64,000 nucleotides of DNA from Inia geoffrensis (GCA_036417435.1 CM070906.1:45087396-45151395); one strand, 5' to 3'; counted from the stretch's first letter, positions 12,859-25,250 are shown. The notes: a model not told the origin generated them from the letters alone. Program-made: numbers and translations.

Positions 12859-13280
12859 CTAAAACACACTTTAAAAAAATGCTGTCATATGAACATGGCA
12901 CCTGCTCTATCACATATGTCTCCAGCCATCTGGAATGCCACATAACCAAGTCCTTGACTCAATATTTTACTTAATCCAGTTTTGCTGCAAGAGTTTAAAA
13001 ATAAACTCTCAAAAAAAAGAGACTTTCCTTAAGAGTAGTATATGTTTTCATTTTTGTAAACTACGGGATGCCATCAAAGATGTCATGACCCATAAAAATG
13101 TATAAAATAACATTTATATCTTAATAATACTGAGTATATAAATAATACTTGTGATGTTTTCAGAAAGAGAGTACTTTATATTTTTCACAGTATTCTAGGC
13201 TCTGAAATATATTTTATCTCTGCATAATTTTTCTTTAATTTCATGAAACATCCTTGAGGTAAACTTTTTGACTTATCAAG
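12859..13280. other. Unique sequence before the young L1
   Basis: AT-rich. No gene or repeat was recognised. Its last bases supply the L1 target site AAAATAGCAG (13281-13290). Confidence 0.5.
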
Positions 13281-13290
13281 AAAATAGCAG

Positions 13291-14730
13291 GAGAGGGGGA
13301 AGATGGCGGAAGAGTAAGACACGGAGATCACCTTCCTCCCCACAGATACATCAGAAATACATCTACATGTGGAACAACTCCTACAGAACACCTACTGAAC
13401 TCTTGCAGAAGACCTCAGACCTCCCAAAAGGCAAGAAAGTGCCCATGTACCTGGGTAGGGCAAAAGAAAAAAGAATAAACAGAGACAAAAGAATAGGGAC
13501 GGTACCTGCACCAGTGGGAGGGAGCTGTGAAGGAGGAAAGATTCCCACACACTAGGAAGCCCCTTAGCGGGAGGAACCTGCGGGTGGCGCACAGGGAAGC
13601 TTCGGGGCCACAGAGGAGAGAACAGCAACAGGAGTGCGAAGGGCAAAGCGGAGAGATTCCCACACAGAGGATCGGTGCCAACCAGTACTCATCAGCCCAC
13701 AAGGCTTGTCTGCTCACCCGCCGGGGCGGGCTGGGCTGGGAGCTGAGGCTCGGGCTTACGTCGGAGTGCAGGGAGAGGACTGGGGTTGGCAGCTTGAGCA
13801 CAGCCTGCAGGGGATTAGTGCACCACGGCTAGCCGGGAGGGAGTCCAGGGAAAAGTCTGGACCTGGTGAAGGACGAAGAGACTTTTTCTTCCCTCTTTGT
13901 TTCCTGGTGCGTGAGGAGAGGGTATTAAGAGCGCTGCTTAAAGTAACTCCAAGCGCGAGCCTCGGCTAACAGTGCGGACCTCAGAGACGGGCATGAGATG
14001 CTAAGGCTGCTGCTGCTGCCGCCACCAAGAAGCCTGTGTGCGCGCACAGGTCACTATCCACACCTCCCTTCCAGGGAGCCTGTGCAGCCCGCCACTGCCA
14101 GGTTCCCAGGATCCAGGGACAACTTCCGCGAGAGAACGCATGGCGCGCCTCCGGCTGGTGCAACATCATGCTGGCCTGGGCTGCTGCAGGCTCGCCCCGT
14201 ACTCCTTACCTCTCCCTCCCCCTGGCCTGAGTGAGCCGGAGCCCCCAAATCAGCAGCTCCTTTAACCCTGTCCAGTCTGAGTGAAGAACAGATGCGCTCC
14301 GGCGGCCTATATGCAGAGGCGGGGCCAAATCCAAAGCTGAACCTCGGGAGCTGTGGGAACAAAGAAGAGAAAGGGAAATCTCTCCCAGCAGCCTCAGGAG
14401 CAGCGGATTAAATCTCCACAATCAACGTGATGTACCCTGCATCTGTGGATTACCTAAATAGATAACAAATCATCCCAAAATGAGGAGGTGGACTTTGAGA
14501 GCAAGATTTTTTTTTTTCCCCTTTTCCTCTTTTTGTGAGTGTGTATGTATATGCTTCTGTGTGAGATTTTGTCTGTATAGCTTTGCTTTGACCATTTATC
14601 CTAGGGTTCTATCTGTCAGGTTTTTTAAACTTTTTTAAAAAACTTTTTTCTTAATCATTATTTTTTATTTTAGTAAGTTTATTTTATCTTACTTTCTTTT
14701 CTTTTCTTTTCTTTTCTTTCTTCCTTTCTT

Positions 14731-14768
<38 letters not shown>

Positions 14769-14779
14769 CCTCCCTCCCT

Positions 14780-14855
<76 letters not shown>

Positions 14856-15377
14856 ACTTTTTCTCCCTTTTATTCTGAGCCATGTGGATGACAGGCTCCT
14901 GGTGCTGCAGCCAGGAGTCAGTGCTGTGCCTCTGAGGTGGGAGAGCCAACTTCAGGACACTGGTCCACATGAGGCCTCCCAGCTCCATGTAATATCAAAG
15001 GGCGAAAATCTCCCAAAGATCTCCATCTCAACATCAACACCCAGCTTCACTGAACGACCAGCAAACTACACTGCTGGACACCCTATGCCAAACAACTAGC
15101 AAGACAAGAACACAACCCCACCCATTAGCAGACAGGCTGCCTAAAATCATAGTAAGTCCACAGACAACCCAAAACACACCACCAGACGTGGACCTGCCCA
15201 CCAGAAAGACAAGATCCAGCCTCATCCACCAGAACACAGGCACTAGTCCCCTCCAACAGGAAGCCAACACAACCCACTGAAGCAACTTTAGCCACTGGGG
15301 ACAGACACCAAAAACAACGGGAACTACAAACCTGCAGCCTGAAAAACGGAGACCCCAAACACAGTAAGATAAGTAAA
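13291..15377 (+). promoter_or_regulatory. L1 5'UTR with internal promoter region
   Basis: About 2.1 kb long. The first 1.1 kb is GC- and CpG-rich, in contrast with the surrounding DNA. AAGATGGCGG at 13300-13309 matches the YY1 core that positions transcription starts in other mammalian L1 5'UTRs. The second part holds the pyrimidine tract (14692-14855) and the leader before ORF1. Open frames at 13.3-15.5 kb on both strands follow from the high GC content and are not genes. Confidence 0.8.
14692..14855 (+). repeat. 164-nt pure pyrimidine mirror repeat in L1 5'UTR
   Basis: No purine occurs over 164 nt. The order is near-symmetrical: CTTT-rich units, then (CT)n, then (CCCT)n at about 14763-14787, then (CT)n, then (CTTT)n. 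Such mirror-symmetric homopyrimidine tracts can form intramolecular triplex (H-DNA). The matching region in this L1 lineage is pyrimidine-rich, so this is probably a local expansion. Confidence 0.9.
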
Positions 15378-16264
15378 ATGAGAAAACAGAAAAACACACA
15401 GCAGATGAAGGAGCAAGATAAAAACTCACCAGACCTAACAAGTGAATAGGAAATAGGCAGTCTACCTGAAAAAGAATTCAGAATAATGATAGTAAAGATG
15501 ATCCAAAATCTAGGAAATAGAGAAAATGCAAGAAACATTTAACAAGGAACTAGAAGAACTAAAGAGGAAACAAGCAATGATGAACAACACAATAAATGAA
15601 ATTAAAAATAATCTAGAAGGGATCAGTAGCAGAATAACTGAGGCAGAAGAATGAAAAAGGGACCTGCAAGATAAAATAGTGGAAATAACCACTGCAGAGC
15701 AGAATAAAGAAAAAAGAATGAAAAGAACTGAGGACAGTCTCAGAGACCACCGGGACAACATTAAACGTACCAACATTCGAATTATAGGGGGTTCCAGAAG
15801 AAGAGGAAAAGAAAGGGACTGAGAAAATATTTGAAGAGATTACAGTTGAAAACTTCCCTAATATGGGAAAGGAAATAGTTAATCAAGTCCAGGAAGCACA
15901 GAGAGTCCCATACCGCATAAATCCAAGGAGAAACAGGCCAAAACACATATTAATCAAACTGTCAAAAATTAAATACAAAGAAAACATATTAAAAGCAGCA
16001 AGGGAAAAACAACAAATAACACACAAGGAAATCCCCATAAGGTCAACAGCTGATCTTTCAGCAGAAACTCTGCAAGCCAGAAGGGACTGGCAGGACATAC
16101 TGAAAGTGATGAAGGAGAAAAAGCTACAACCAAGATTACTCTACCCACCAAGGATCTCATTCAGATTTGATGGAGAAATTAAAACCTTTAAAGACAAGCA
16201 AAAGCTGAGAGAGTTCAGCACCACCAAACCAGCTTTACAACAAATGTTAAAGGATCTTCCCTAG
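15378..16264 (+). pseudogene. L1 ORF1 (RNA-binding chaperone protein), inactivated
   Basis: L1 ORF1p is the trimeric RNA-binding protein that coats L1 RNA. The ATG at 15378 follows a leader typical of this L1 and opens a frame rich in Lys and Gln. It stops at an in-frame TAG (15447-15449) after 23 codons. A small deletion near 15515-15525 and further frameshifts follow. The C-terminal 133 codons (15863-16264) are open and hold the conserved end of the protein, finishing in KMLKDLP. No functional product is expected. Confidence 0.85.
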
Positions 16265-17706
16265 GTAAGAAACACAGGAGAAGGAAAAGACCTACAATAA
16301 AAAAACCAAAACAATTAAGAAAATGGGAATAGGAACATACATATTGATAATTACCTTAAATGTAAATGCTTCCACAAAAGACATAGACTGGCTGAATGGA
16401 TACAAAAACAAGACCCATATATATGCTGTCTACAAGAGACCCACTTCAGACCTAGGGACACATACAGACTGAAAGTGAGGGGATGGAAAAAGATATTCCA
16501 TGCAAATGGAAACCAAAAGAAAGCTGGAGTAGCAACTCTCATATCAGACAAAATAGACTTTAAAATAAAGACTATTAGAAGAGACAAAGAAGGACACTAC
16601 ATAATGATCAAGGGATTGATGCAAGAAGAAGATATAACAGTTTTAAATATTTATACACCCAACATAGGAGCACCTCAATACATAAGGCAAATACTAACAG
16701 CCATAAAAAGGGAAATCAACAGTAACACATTCATAGTAGGGGACTTTAACACCTCACTTTCACCAATGGACAGATCATCCAAAATGAAAATAAATAAGGA
16801 AACACAAGCTTTAAATGATACATTAAACTAGATGGACTTAATTGATATTTATAGGACATTCCATCCAAAAACAACAGAATACACATTTTTCTCAACTGCT
16901 CATGGAGCATTCTCCAGGATAGATCATATCTTGGGTCACAAATCAAGCCTTGGTAAATTTTAAAAAATTGAAAATGTATCAAGTATCTTTTCCAACCTCA
17001 ACTCTATGAGACTAGATATCAATTACAGGAAAAGATCTGTACAAAATACAAACACATGGAGGCTAAACAATACACTACTTAATAACGAAGTGATCACTGA
17101 AGAAATCAAAGAGGAAATCAAAAAATACCTAGAAACAAATGACAATGGAGACACGACAACCCAAAACCAACGGGATGCAGAAAAAGCAGTTCTAAGAGGG
17201 AAGTTGGTAGCAATACAATGCTACCTTAAGAAACAGGAAACATCTCAAACAAATAACCTAACCTTGCACCTAAAGCAATTAGAGAAAGAACAAAAAAAAC
17301 CCAAAGTTAGCAGAAGGAAAGAAATCATAAAAATCAGATCAGAAATAAATGAAAAAGAAATGAAGGAAACGATAGCAAAGATCAATAAAACTAAAAGCTG
17401 GTTCCTTGAGAAGATAAACAAAATTGATAAACCATTAGCCAGACTCATCAAGAAAAAAGGGAGAAGACTCAAATCAATAGAATTAGATATGAAAAAGGAG
17501 AAGTAACAATTGACACTGCAGAAATACAAAAGATCATGAAAGATTACTACAAGCAACTCTATGCAAATAAAATGGACAACCTGGAAGAAATGGACAAATT
17601 CTTAGAAATGCACAACCTGCCAAGACTGAATCAGGAAGAAACAGAAAATATGAACAGACCAATCACAAGCACTGAAATTGAAACTGTGATTAAAAATCTT
17701 CCAACA

Positions 17707-17914
17707 GGCCTTCCTTGGTGGCGCAGTGGTTGAGAATCCACCTGCCGATGCAGGGGACGCGGGTTTGTGTCCCAGTCCGGGAAGATCCCACATACCGCGG
17801 AGTGGCTGGGCCCTTGGGCCATGGCTGCTGAGACTGCACATCCGCAGGCTGTGCTCCACAACGGGAGAGGCCACAAAAGTGAGAGGCCCGTGTACCGCAA
17901 AAAAAAAAAAGAAA
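17707..17914 (+). mobile_element. CHR-1-type SINE inside L1 ORF2
   Basis: A tRNA-like head (GGTGGCGCAGTGGTTGAG), a decayed B box (GGGTTTGTGTCCC) and the tail GTACCGCAAAA identify a CHR-1 SINE. A perfect 15-bp target duplication, AAAAATCTTCCAACA, is at 17692-17706 and 17915-17929. Removing the SINE restores continuous L1 text across the site. Confidence 0.96.
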
Positions 17915-18540
17915 AAAAATCTTCCAACAAACAAAAGCCCAGGACCAGATGGCTTCACAGGCGAATTCTATCAAACATTTAGAGAAGAGCTAACACCTAT
18001 CCTTCTCAAGCTCTTCAAAAATATAGCAGAGGGAGGAACACTCCCAAACTCATTCTACGAGGCCACCATCACCCTGATACTAAAACCAGACAAGGATGTT
18101 ACAAAGAAAGAAAACTACAGGCCAATATCACTGATGAACATAGATGCAAAAATCCTCAACAAAATACTAGCAAGCAGAATCCAACAGCACACTAAAAGGA
18201 TCATACACCATGATCAAGTGAGGTTTATTCCAGGAATGCAAGGATTCTTCAATATATGCAAATCAATCAATGTGATACACCATATTAACAAACTGAAGGT
18301 GAAAAATCATATGGTCATCTCAAAAGACACAGAGAAAGCTTTTGGCAAAATTCAACACCCATTTATAATAAAAACCCTCTAGAAAGTAGGCATAGAGGGA
18401 ACTTTCCTCAATATAATAAAGGCCATATATGACAAACCCACAGCCAACATTGTCCTCATTGATGAAAAACTGAAAGTATTTCCACTAAGATCAGGAATAA
18501 GACAAGGTTGCCCACTCTCAGCACTCTTATTCAACACAGT

Positions 18541-18713
18541 TTTGTATTTCTACTACTTTACCAAAATTCAATCTAGATTAAGCTCACAGTAGTTTCTCTG
18601 GTAGCATCATTAGGATTCTCTATGTATATACTATACATAGAGAATCCTAATGATGCTACCAGAAAACTACTGGAGCTAATCAATGAATTTGGTAAAGTAG
18701 TAGAATACAAAAT
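18541..18713. repeat. Inverted duplication replacing the L1 RT active-site segment
   Basis: 18597-18628 and 18632-18663 form a perfect 32-bp stem with a 3-nt spacer (TAC, 18629-18631). The similarity continues outward with small indels to about 18541 and 18713. The right arm is normal L1 order. The left arm is its reverse complement and stands where the sequence leading into the catalytic Asp-Asp box should be. This fits a fold-back template switch with loss of the original segment. Confidence 0.93.
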
Positions 18714-20694
18714 TAATGCACATTAATTTGCATTCCTGTACACTGATGACGAAAAATCTGAAAGTGAAATCAAGAAAACACTCCCATTTACCATCGCAAC
18801 AAAAAGAATAAAATATCTAGGAATAAACCTACCTAGGGAGACAAAAGACCTGTTTGCAGAAAATTATAAGACACTGATGAAAGAAATTAAAGATGATACA
18901 AATAGATGGAGAGATATACCATGTTTTTGGATTGGAAGAATCAACATTGTAAAAATGACTCTACTACCCAAAGCAATCTACAGATTCAATGCAATCCCTA
19001 TCAAACTACCACTGGTATTTTTCACAGAACTAGAACAAAAAATTTCACAATTTGTATGGAAACACAAAAGACCCCGAATAGTCAAAGCAATCTTGAGAAC
19101 GAAAAATGGAGCTGGAGGAATCAGGCTCCCTGACTTCAGACTATTCTACAAAGCTACAGTAATCAAGACAGTATGGTACTGGCACAAAAACAGAAATATA
19201 GATTAATGGAACAGGATAGAAAGCCTAGAGATAAATCCATGCACATATGGTCACCTTATCTTTGATAAAGGAGGCAGGAATGTACAGTGGAGAAAGGACA
19301 GCCTCTTCACTAAGTGGTGCTGGGAAAACTGGACAGGTATATGTAAAAGTATGAGATTAGAACACTCCCTAACACCATACACAAAAATAAGCACAAAATG
19401 GATTAAAGACCTAAATGTAAGGCCAGAAACTATCAAACTCTTAGAGGAAAACATAGGCAGAACACTCTATGACATAAATCACAGCAAGATCCTATTTGAC
19501 CCATCTCCTAGAGAAATGGAAATAAAAACAAAAATAAACAAATGGGACCTAATGAAACTTCAAAGCTTTTGCACAGCAAAGGAAACCAGAAACAAGACAA
19601 GAAGACAACCCTCAGAATCGGAGAAAATATTTGCAAATGAAGCAACTGACAAAGGATTAATCTCCAAAATTTACAAGCAGCTCATGCAGCTAAATAACAA
19701 AAAAACAAACAACCCGATCTAAAAATGGGCAAAAGACCTAAATAGACATTTCTCCAAAGAAGATATACAGACTGCCAACAAACACATGAAAGATTGTTCA
19801 ACATCATTAATCATTAGAGAAATGCAAATCAAAACTACAATGAGATATCATCTCACACCGGTCAGAATGGCCATCATCAAAAAATCTACAAACAATAAAT
19901 GCTGGAGAAGGTGTGGAGAAAAGAGAACACTCTTGCACTGCTGGTGGGAATGTGAATTGGTACAGCCACTATGGAGAACAGTATGGAGGTTTCTTAAAAA
20001 TCTAAAAATAGAACTACCATATGACCCAGCAATCCCACTACTGGGCATATACCCTGAGAAAACCAGAATTCAAAAAGAGTCATGTACCAAAATGTTCATT
20101 GCAGCTCTATGTACAACAGCCAGGAGATGGAAACAACCTAAGTGTCCATCATCAGATGAATGGATAAAGAAGATGTGGCACATATATTCAATGGAATATT
20201 ACTCAACCATAAAAAGAAACGAAATTGAGCTATTTGTAATGAGGTGGATGGACCTAGAGTCTGTCATACAGAGTGAAGTAAGTCAGAAAGAGAAAGACAA
20301 ATACTGTATGCTAACACATATATATGGAATTTAAGGAAAAAAATGTCATGAAGAACCTAGGGGTAAGATGGGAATAAAGACACAGACCTACTAGAGAATG
20401 GACTTGAGGATATGGGGAGGCAGAAGGGTAAGCTGTGACAAAGTGAGAGAGTGCCATGGACATATATACACCACCAAACATAAAATAGATAGCTAGTGGG
20501 AAGCAGCTCCATAGCACAGGGAGATCAGCTTGGTGCTTTGTGACCACCTAGAGGGGTGGGATAGGGAGGGTGGGAGGGAGGGAGATGCAAGAGGGAAGAG
20601 ATATGGGAACATATGTGTATGTATAACTGATTCACTTTGTTATAAAGCAGAAACTAACACACCATTGTAAAGCAATTATACTGCACTAAAGAGG

Positions 20695-20759
20695 TAAAAA
20701 GAAAGCAAGAAAGCAAGCAAGCAAGCAAGCAAGCAAGAAAGGAAGAAAGAAAGAAAGAA
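20695..20759 (+). repeat. Purine-rich L1 tail, (GCAA)n/(GAAA)n
   Basis: The L1 3' tail is not plain poly(A). It is a run of AAGC and GAAA tetranucleotides ending at the right target-site copy, probably an expanded microsatellite from the original A tail. Confidence 0.85.
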
Positions 20760-20769
20760 AAAATATCAG

Positions 20770-22680
20770 TTTCTACCTATGAACAGTGCAGATACTGATT
20801 ACTTTAACACTTCAATGAAACATAATTTTTGAGGACAGGGAGTACTTATAAAGACAAAGACAGATAGAGATAATATGCCTGAAATTTTACTAGCTCTAGT
20901 TTGTGTATTATGTTTTTATTAGCCAAGAATTCAATGGGGATATCTAGCATTTATATACAAATTAAGAAATACAAATTTCTGTTACATTCTTACTATTTTT
21001 GTAGCACAAAGCATGCTACAGCATTTTAACATGATTTAAGGGAATTACAATTTTACTGCTTTGAGTTTAAATAAGAAAAATAAATCAGATAGCTAAAAAT
21101 TACGTTAACTTATCGGTCACATTATTTTTAAAAACCCCTCAAAATTATCCTAAAATGTCCTGCATTTGTAATGTACAATTTTTCTGTTTCAAAAATAAAC
21201 TCTCAAAAATGTATTTTTGATTTTGTGTTAATGAAAGTTTTCTTTTGGTTCAAAGGAAATATTGGTAGTAGCATGAACACCTGAAAGTACAACAGGCATT
21301 ATAATGGGGTGGATGTTGCTGCTACAGTTGTAGTTAAAATGGGTGCCTGTTAGCTTCATACTAACGAATTAGCAATAAATAACATGTACTGTAACTCTAG
21401 GAGGGAATACACTATTGTCTAGTACAGATAAATACATATAATATAAACTGTGTGCCTGAGACAAAAAATACTGCAAATCGCATGCACTATACAGTTATAC
21501 ACTCTCTGCAGCAATATTGCAACCAGAAAACAATACGTATTTTTAAAAGTTACCTTCAGTGAAACACTCCTACTTCCATCAATTTTATCTCAACCAATCA
21601 CCATATTCTGTGGATGGCTGTGCTGACATTAGAATCCTTTCTCTTTCTCTAGTCAAAATGTTTTATATGTTTTTTGTCATTTTATTAATTTCCTGCTTTG
21701 GGAGTAATTTTACTGTCAATTCATGAGAACTTTGAAATGTCATGAAACTTTTGGAAAGTAGAGTACTAACAATTAAAATTTAACACAGAAGTACTTCTGA
21801 CAGTATCATTTGAATGTGCAATCTCTGCATATAATATAAGTGAAGGCAAGGGGAAAAAATCTGTAATATGAGTAGAGTTTTGACAGCAAATACACATAGT
21901 ATACAGCACATACTTATATATGTCATAGTAGTAGCTTCTATAACATACCAATGCATTGGAAAATGAAATGCACAGAGACATGAAGCTACGAGATAGTGCA
22001 GACTGTCACTTTTCATGTTAACAGAGTATTTTGTCAGCCTTATCCAGCAAAAACTCTGATGTACAAAACAACATTTCTAACACATCTGTCACCCTCTGTC
22101 CTTCCTTTTTATTTTGCATACGCATCTCACAGTTCTCTAAAGGGTTTGTCTCCCCATTTAGCCCTTCATGATATCCCTGAGCTACCTTTTTCATCTGAAG
22201 CCTTCGTGCACAACTGTGAATACTCCATCTTTTATCTCACCTGATAGGTGAGGCTTCCCCAAATCCCGGGTACCGTTAGAGGACTTGAGGAATCCTCTGT
22301 AAGAAGGAAATCATGAGAGCAGAAGGAAATATCTGCTCTCAAGAGAAGTCCCTGAAGAAAAAAATCAATCGCATGAATTAAAAAGCTTTTGATGAATAAA
22401 TAATTCATATGCAATAAATTAATTAACCAATTTTCACGTAAGGCTTAGTATAGCATTCTAGAGTTAGCTAGCATTGCATCAATCAAAATGTAATCATTTG
22501 GTTTTGCTTCATATGATTTTCAAATACAAAATGACTGTGCCAATTGAAGGCTACCATTTAAGACACTATAATAGCCAAAACCAGGTAGTTGGGCATTTGC
22601 TTTCCAGTGTACAAACCAAAGACTAAAACAAGTATTTCTTCATAAACACTATGACCACTGTATTTAATAATGTTGACATT
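20770..22680. other. Unique AT-rich sequence
   Basis: No gene or clear repeat was recognised. Short open frames near 21.8-22.4 kb have no known domains. Confidence 0.5.
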
Positions 22681-23480
22681 TACATAAATGGATTGTAGTG
22701 TAGTTGTCGAACATATATTGGGATGATGCCATAATCCTGCTTTAATTAGATGGATGTTGTGAGCATAGAAAAATCACAAGCTGCACTCCCTGTGGTGATG
22801 CCATACTGGCAAGGAATCAATCACCACGGCTCTAGTTGCCATAGAAACTGATAGCTTCTGCACCACCATCTAAGTGGCAAATGATTGGTGGTATACTCAT
22901 AACACAGGGAGAGCAATGAGTTTTTCTATCCTGTCCAGCAGCTGTGCCAGAGAGTTAATTAAAAGCAGAGAACATAAAACAAATCTAAATCTGTGAAGAA
23001 ATGAAATGTACAGTACAAATTGAATTCCCGTGTTGAACAGAAATTAATATGCAGCGCAAACCACAGAGCTGCCTGAACAAGCAGCAGCTGGGAATCTTGG
23101 GAAATGCCGTCTCTGAGGCAGTTAGAGCTGAAATGTGGAGAGGGCACCTCCTTATCTTATTACCTAAACAAGCACTTTGTTCAGTATTTGTGTTGACTGA
23201 GGCATGCAAATTGAAGCCTCAAATGTTGAGTTCCCGTTTCTAAGCAGGAAGGACAAAGCTTAACTAAGATTTAATTAACAAACGGTTAGCAACGGCAGTT
23301 TATCAGCTGTGAACACAATGTAAGTAAATGTTTCTACTTCTGTACTAGAATTCACCAGACAGCCTCTGTGAATGTCAATGTGTTTTTATTGATAAGCCAC
23401 AAATTCGGAATTCGTATTTCAAATACTGCAAGCTGAGGAGCAAGTATCTGCAATGCTTTCCTAAGAAGTAAGAGAAGCTT
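22681..23480. promoter_or_regulatory. Candidate non-coding regulatory island
   Basis: Repeat-free and somewhat less AT-rich than its neighbours. GTTGCCATAGAAAC (22835-22848) is a good match to the RFX X-box. Homeodomain-type cores TTAATTAA occur near 22955 and 23271, and GGTTAGCAAC (an X-box half) near 23284. A cluster of such sites in unique DNA is compatible with an enhancer, but motif matches alone are weak and conservation could not be tested. Confidence 0.25.
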
Positions 23481-25054
23481 GACATAGAAATAAAGTTTAT
23501 TTTCTTTTTTCCATAGAATGAGCTACAACAGATCAGGCATGAAATATTTAACTAGAGAGAATCATGATTTTTTGGTTCAGTCCACACCCATTCTAGGATT
23601 TCAGTGGTATCATTTGGAAAAGTTAGTGTTCCAGTAACCTGTTCTCTGCGTGAAGCCAACCACTCCCACTGGGCAAGGAGAACAACCCAGAGAACCACAC
23701 CATGTATCTCTACAACTGCCATGTGTGTTTATAAGAATTAGAGGAAAGAATAACATCTTAGATCAAGAAATTTACCCTTCTCCCCCAACTAGGACAAAAT
23801 CAGGAAGTGAGCGTGGCTAATTATGGAAGAGCAAAAAATGGAGAACTTCAGAGTTTATATCATTATGACACATATGCACTTAATGCCCATCTAATGAACT
23901 GCTAGAGTTCTTTCTTTTATCAAGATGTATTTTCCTCTAGTTAGTCCTCTATTTCTAATGGCAATTGAATTGTTTATCTAAGAAGTATTTACCCAATTCT
24001 TCCAATAACCCATTTTAAGTATATTTTCCAGGGTGATAAAACAACAAGAAAGCAAACACCATGCTTCCATATTATACTTGCTTATGATGGATACATCTGT
24101 ATGAAACAGATTTTCATATATAGTTAAGAACTCCTTGGTTTGAAAATATATATATGTCCATGGCATATGGAGCAAAGTTCCGAAACAGCTTTTTCAAGAG
24201 GAGTTTTGTACAATTTGCAGACCATGAATAGGTTTCCAACAACTGGTCGAATCAGTGCTATTTTAAGAGAAAGACTTCAATCTGACATAAGATGGGAGAG
24301 ATGAATGAAAATGTTATTGACATAAAGGGAGGAGGAGTTTCCAATATTATTCTACCTGTACCATTTTAAATATAGTCAAGTTAATTATACCATATACCTA
24401 TTATAATCTCTGAGTAGAATCACTAATAATCATTAGTAGGAAAACCATCTGATGTCTTCATGGAAGTGAGTATCTGAATACATGAAAAGAAGGCTTTTTT
24501 AAAAGTACACAGTGTCCAAATATACTGAAATATGGTGTTAGAATGTACAAAATAAAAAGTTTAAGTAGTTAATGTGTAAGGCTAGAAATCTGTATGGTAA
24601 ATATATCTTTAAGTAGACATTTCAAAATGGAGTTCAAAAAATTTTAATGCTGATCAAAATATTCCTTTAAATTCACAGATGTAAGAAGTTTCAAGGTAAA
24701 TGTATATTTTCAAATATTCTATGTGGTTAGAACCCATTATATCTGGTGTTAGGGTCATATAATGGGATTTTATGAATCATGAAATAGCAGTCTCTGTGGT
24801 TAATAACACTAAGGATAAAATTCGTGAATCCATATCCCTTTTCCCATTGTCATTGTACTGACTTATGTCTCTATAATCTCTGATTTGAATTTTTATTATT
24901 GTCCCCTAACTGATATCCTTGGAGTGCCATTTTCATCTTTACGTGGAGAGGAGGGGATTGATATGTTTCACTTGATAAACCTCTAGAGGTGTTTTGAGAA
25001 TTGTGTTTCATTTTACCCACCATACCCAGATGAGAACAAGGGCTCTAAAGGAGT
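23481..25054. other. Unique AT-rich sequence
   Basis: No supported feature. Confidence 0.5.
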
Positions 25055-25250
25055 GTAATCCAACCCGTGCATTTACCAAAATCAACTAGAAAACTTGAAA
25101 AAAGATAAGAGAGAGAGAGAGAGCTTGAGTGCTGGCTGGAAGATTCCCAGGATACTGTAAATCCTGATCTAGTGGTTCTGCATAGCACTGAGCATTCAAA
25201 ATTTTAATAACTTTCACAAGTGAATCTGAAGAGCAAAATCACTTTAGAAA
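25055..25250 (+). mobile_element. MER5A-like hAT MITE fragment
   Basis: Decayed text 'catttaccaaaatcaactag' and 'aatcctgatctagtggttctgc', then 'ttttaataactttcacaagtg', follows the order of MER5A, a non-autonomous hAT-Charlie element. The (GA)n run at about 25108-25122 lies inside it. Terminal repeats are not clear. Confidence 0.45.

Larger units (their letters stand above)
16323..20334 (+). pseudogene. L1 ORF2 (endonuclease / reverse transcriptase), inactivated
   Basis: L1 ORF2p carries out target-primed reverse transcription. Endonuclease motifs are visible in 16475-16831 (AGVATLISDK, IYTPNIGAPQYI, GDFNTSLSPMDRSS), ending at an AAG-to-TAG-type stop at 16829-16831. The RT start region ([15 protein letters not shown], then [18 protein letters not shown]) is at about 17935-18180. 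A CHR-1 SINE splits the frame at 17707-17914. The segment that should carry the catalytic aspartate box is replaced by an inverted duplication (18541-18713). The C-terminal part (19786-20334) keeps the cysteine motif C-x3-C-x7-H-x4-C ([13 protein letters not shown]) and the usual final residues GI before TAA. Many frames are shifted and the gene is dead. Confidence 0.9.
13291..20759 (+). mobile_element. Nearly full-length young L1 LINE (dead copy)
   Basis: A complete L1 architecture is visible: 5'UTR (13291-15377), ORF1 (15378-16264), short spacer, ORF2 (16323-20334), 3'UTR, and a purine-rich tail (20695-20759). The flanks AAAATAGCAG (13281-13290) and AAAATATCAG (20760-20769) look like a target duplication with one change. 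The total is 7.47 kb including a SINE insertion. The 3' end matches the short young L1 pieces at 7143 and 42995 (minus). Both ORFs are broken, and the expected AATAAA near the end reads ACTAAA, so this copy is inert although its sequence is young. Confidence 0.95.

Noticed and set aside
13268..14421. Cluster of overlapping frames on both strands in GC-rich DNA
   Set aside because: They fall in the L1 5'UTR. High GC reduces stop codons, and none has a recognisable domain.
15034..16160. Minus-strand frames rich in Leu, Phe and Ser
   Set aside because: They are antisense shadows of L1 ORF1, whose A-rich coding strand yields hydrophobic antisense translations.
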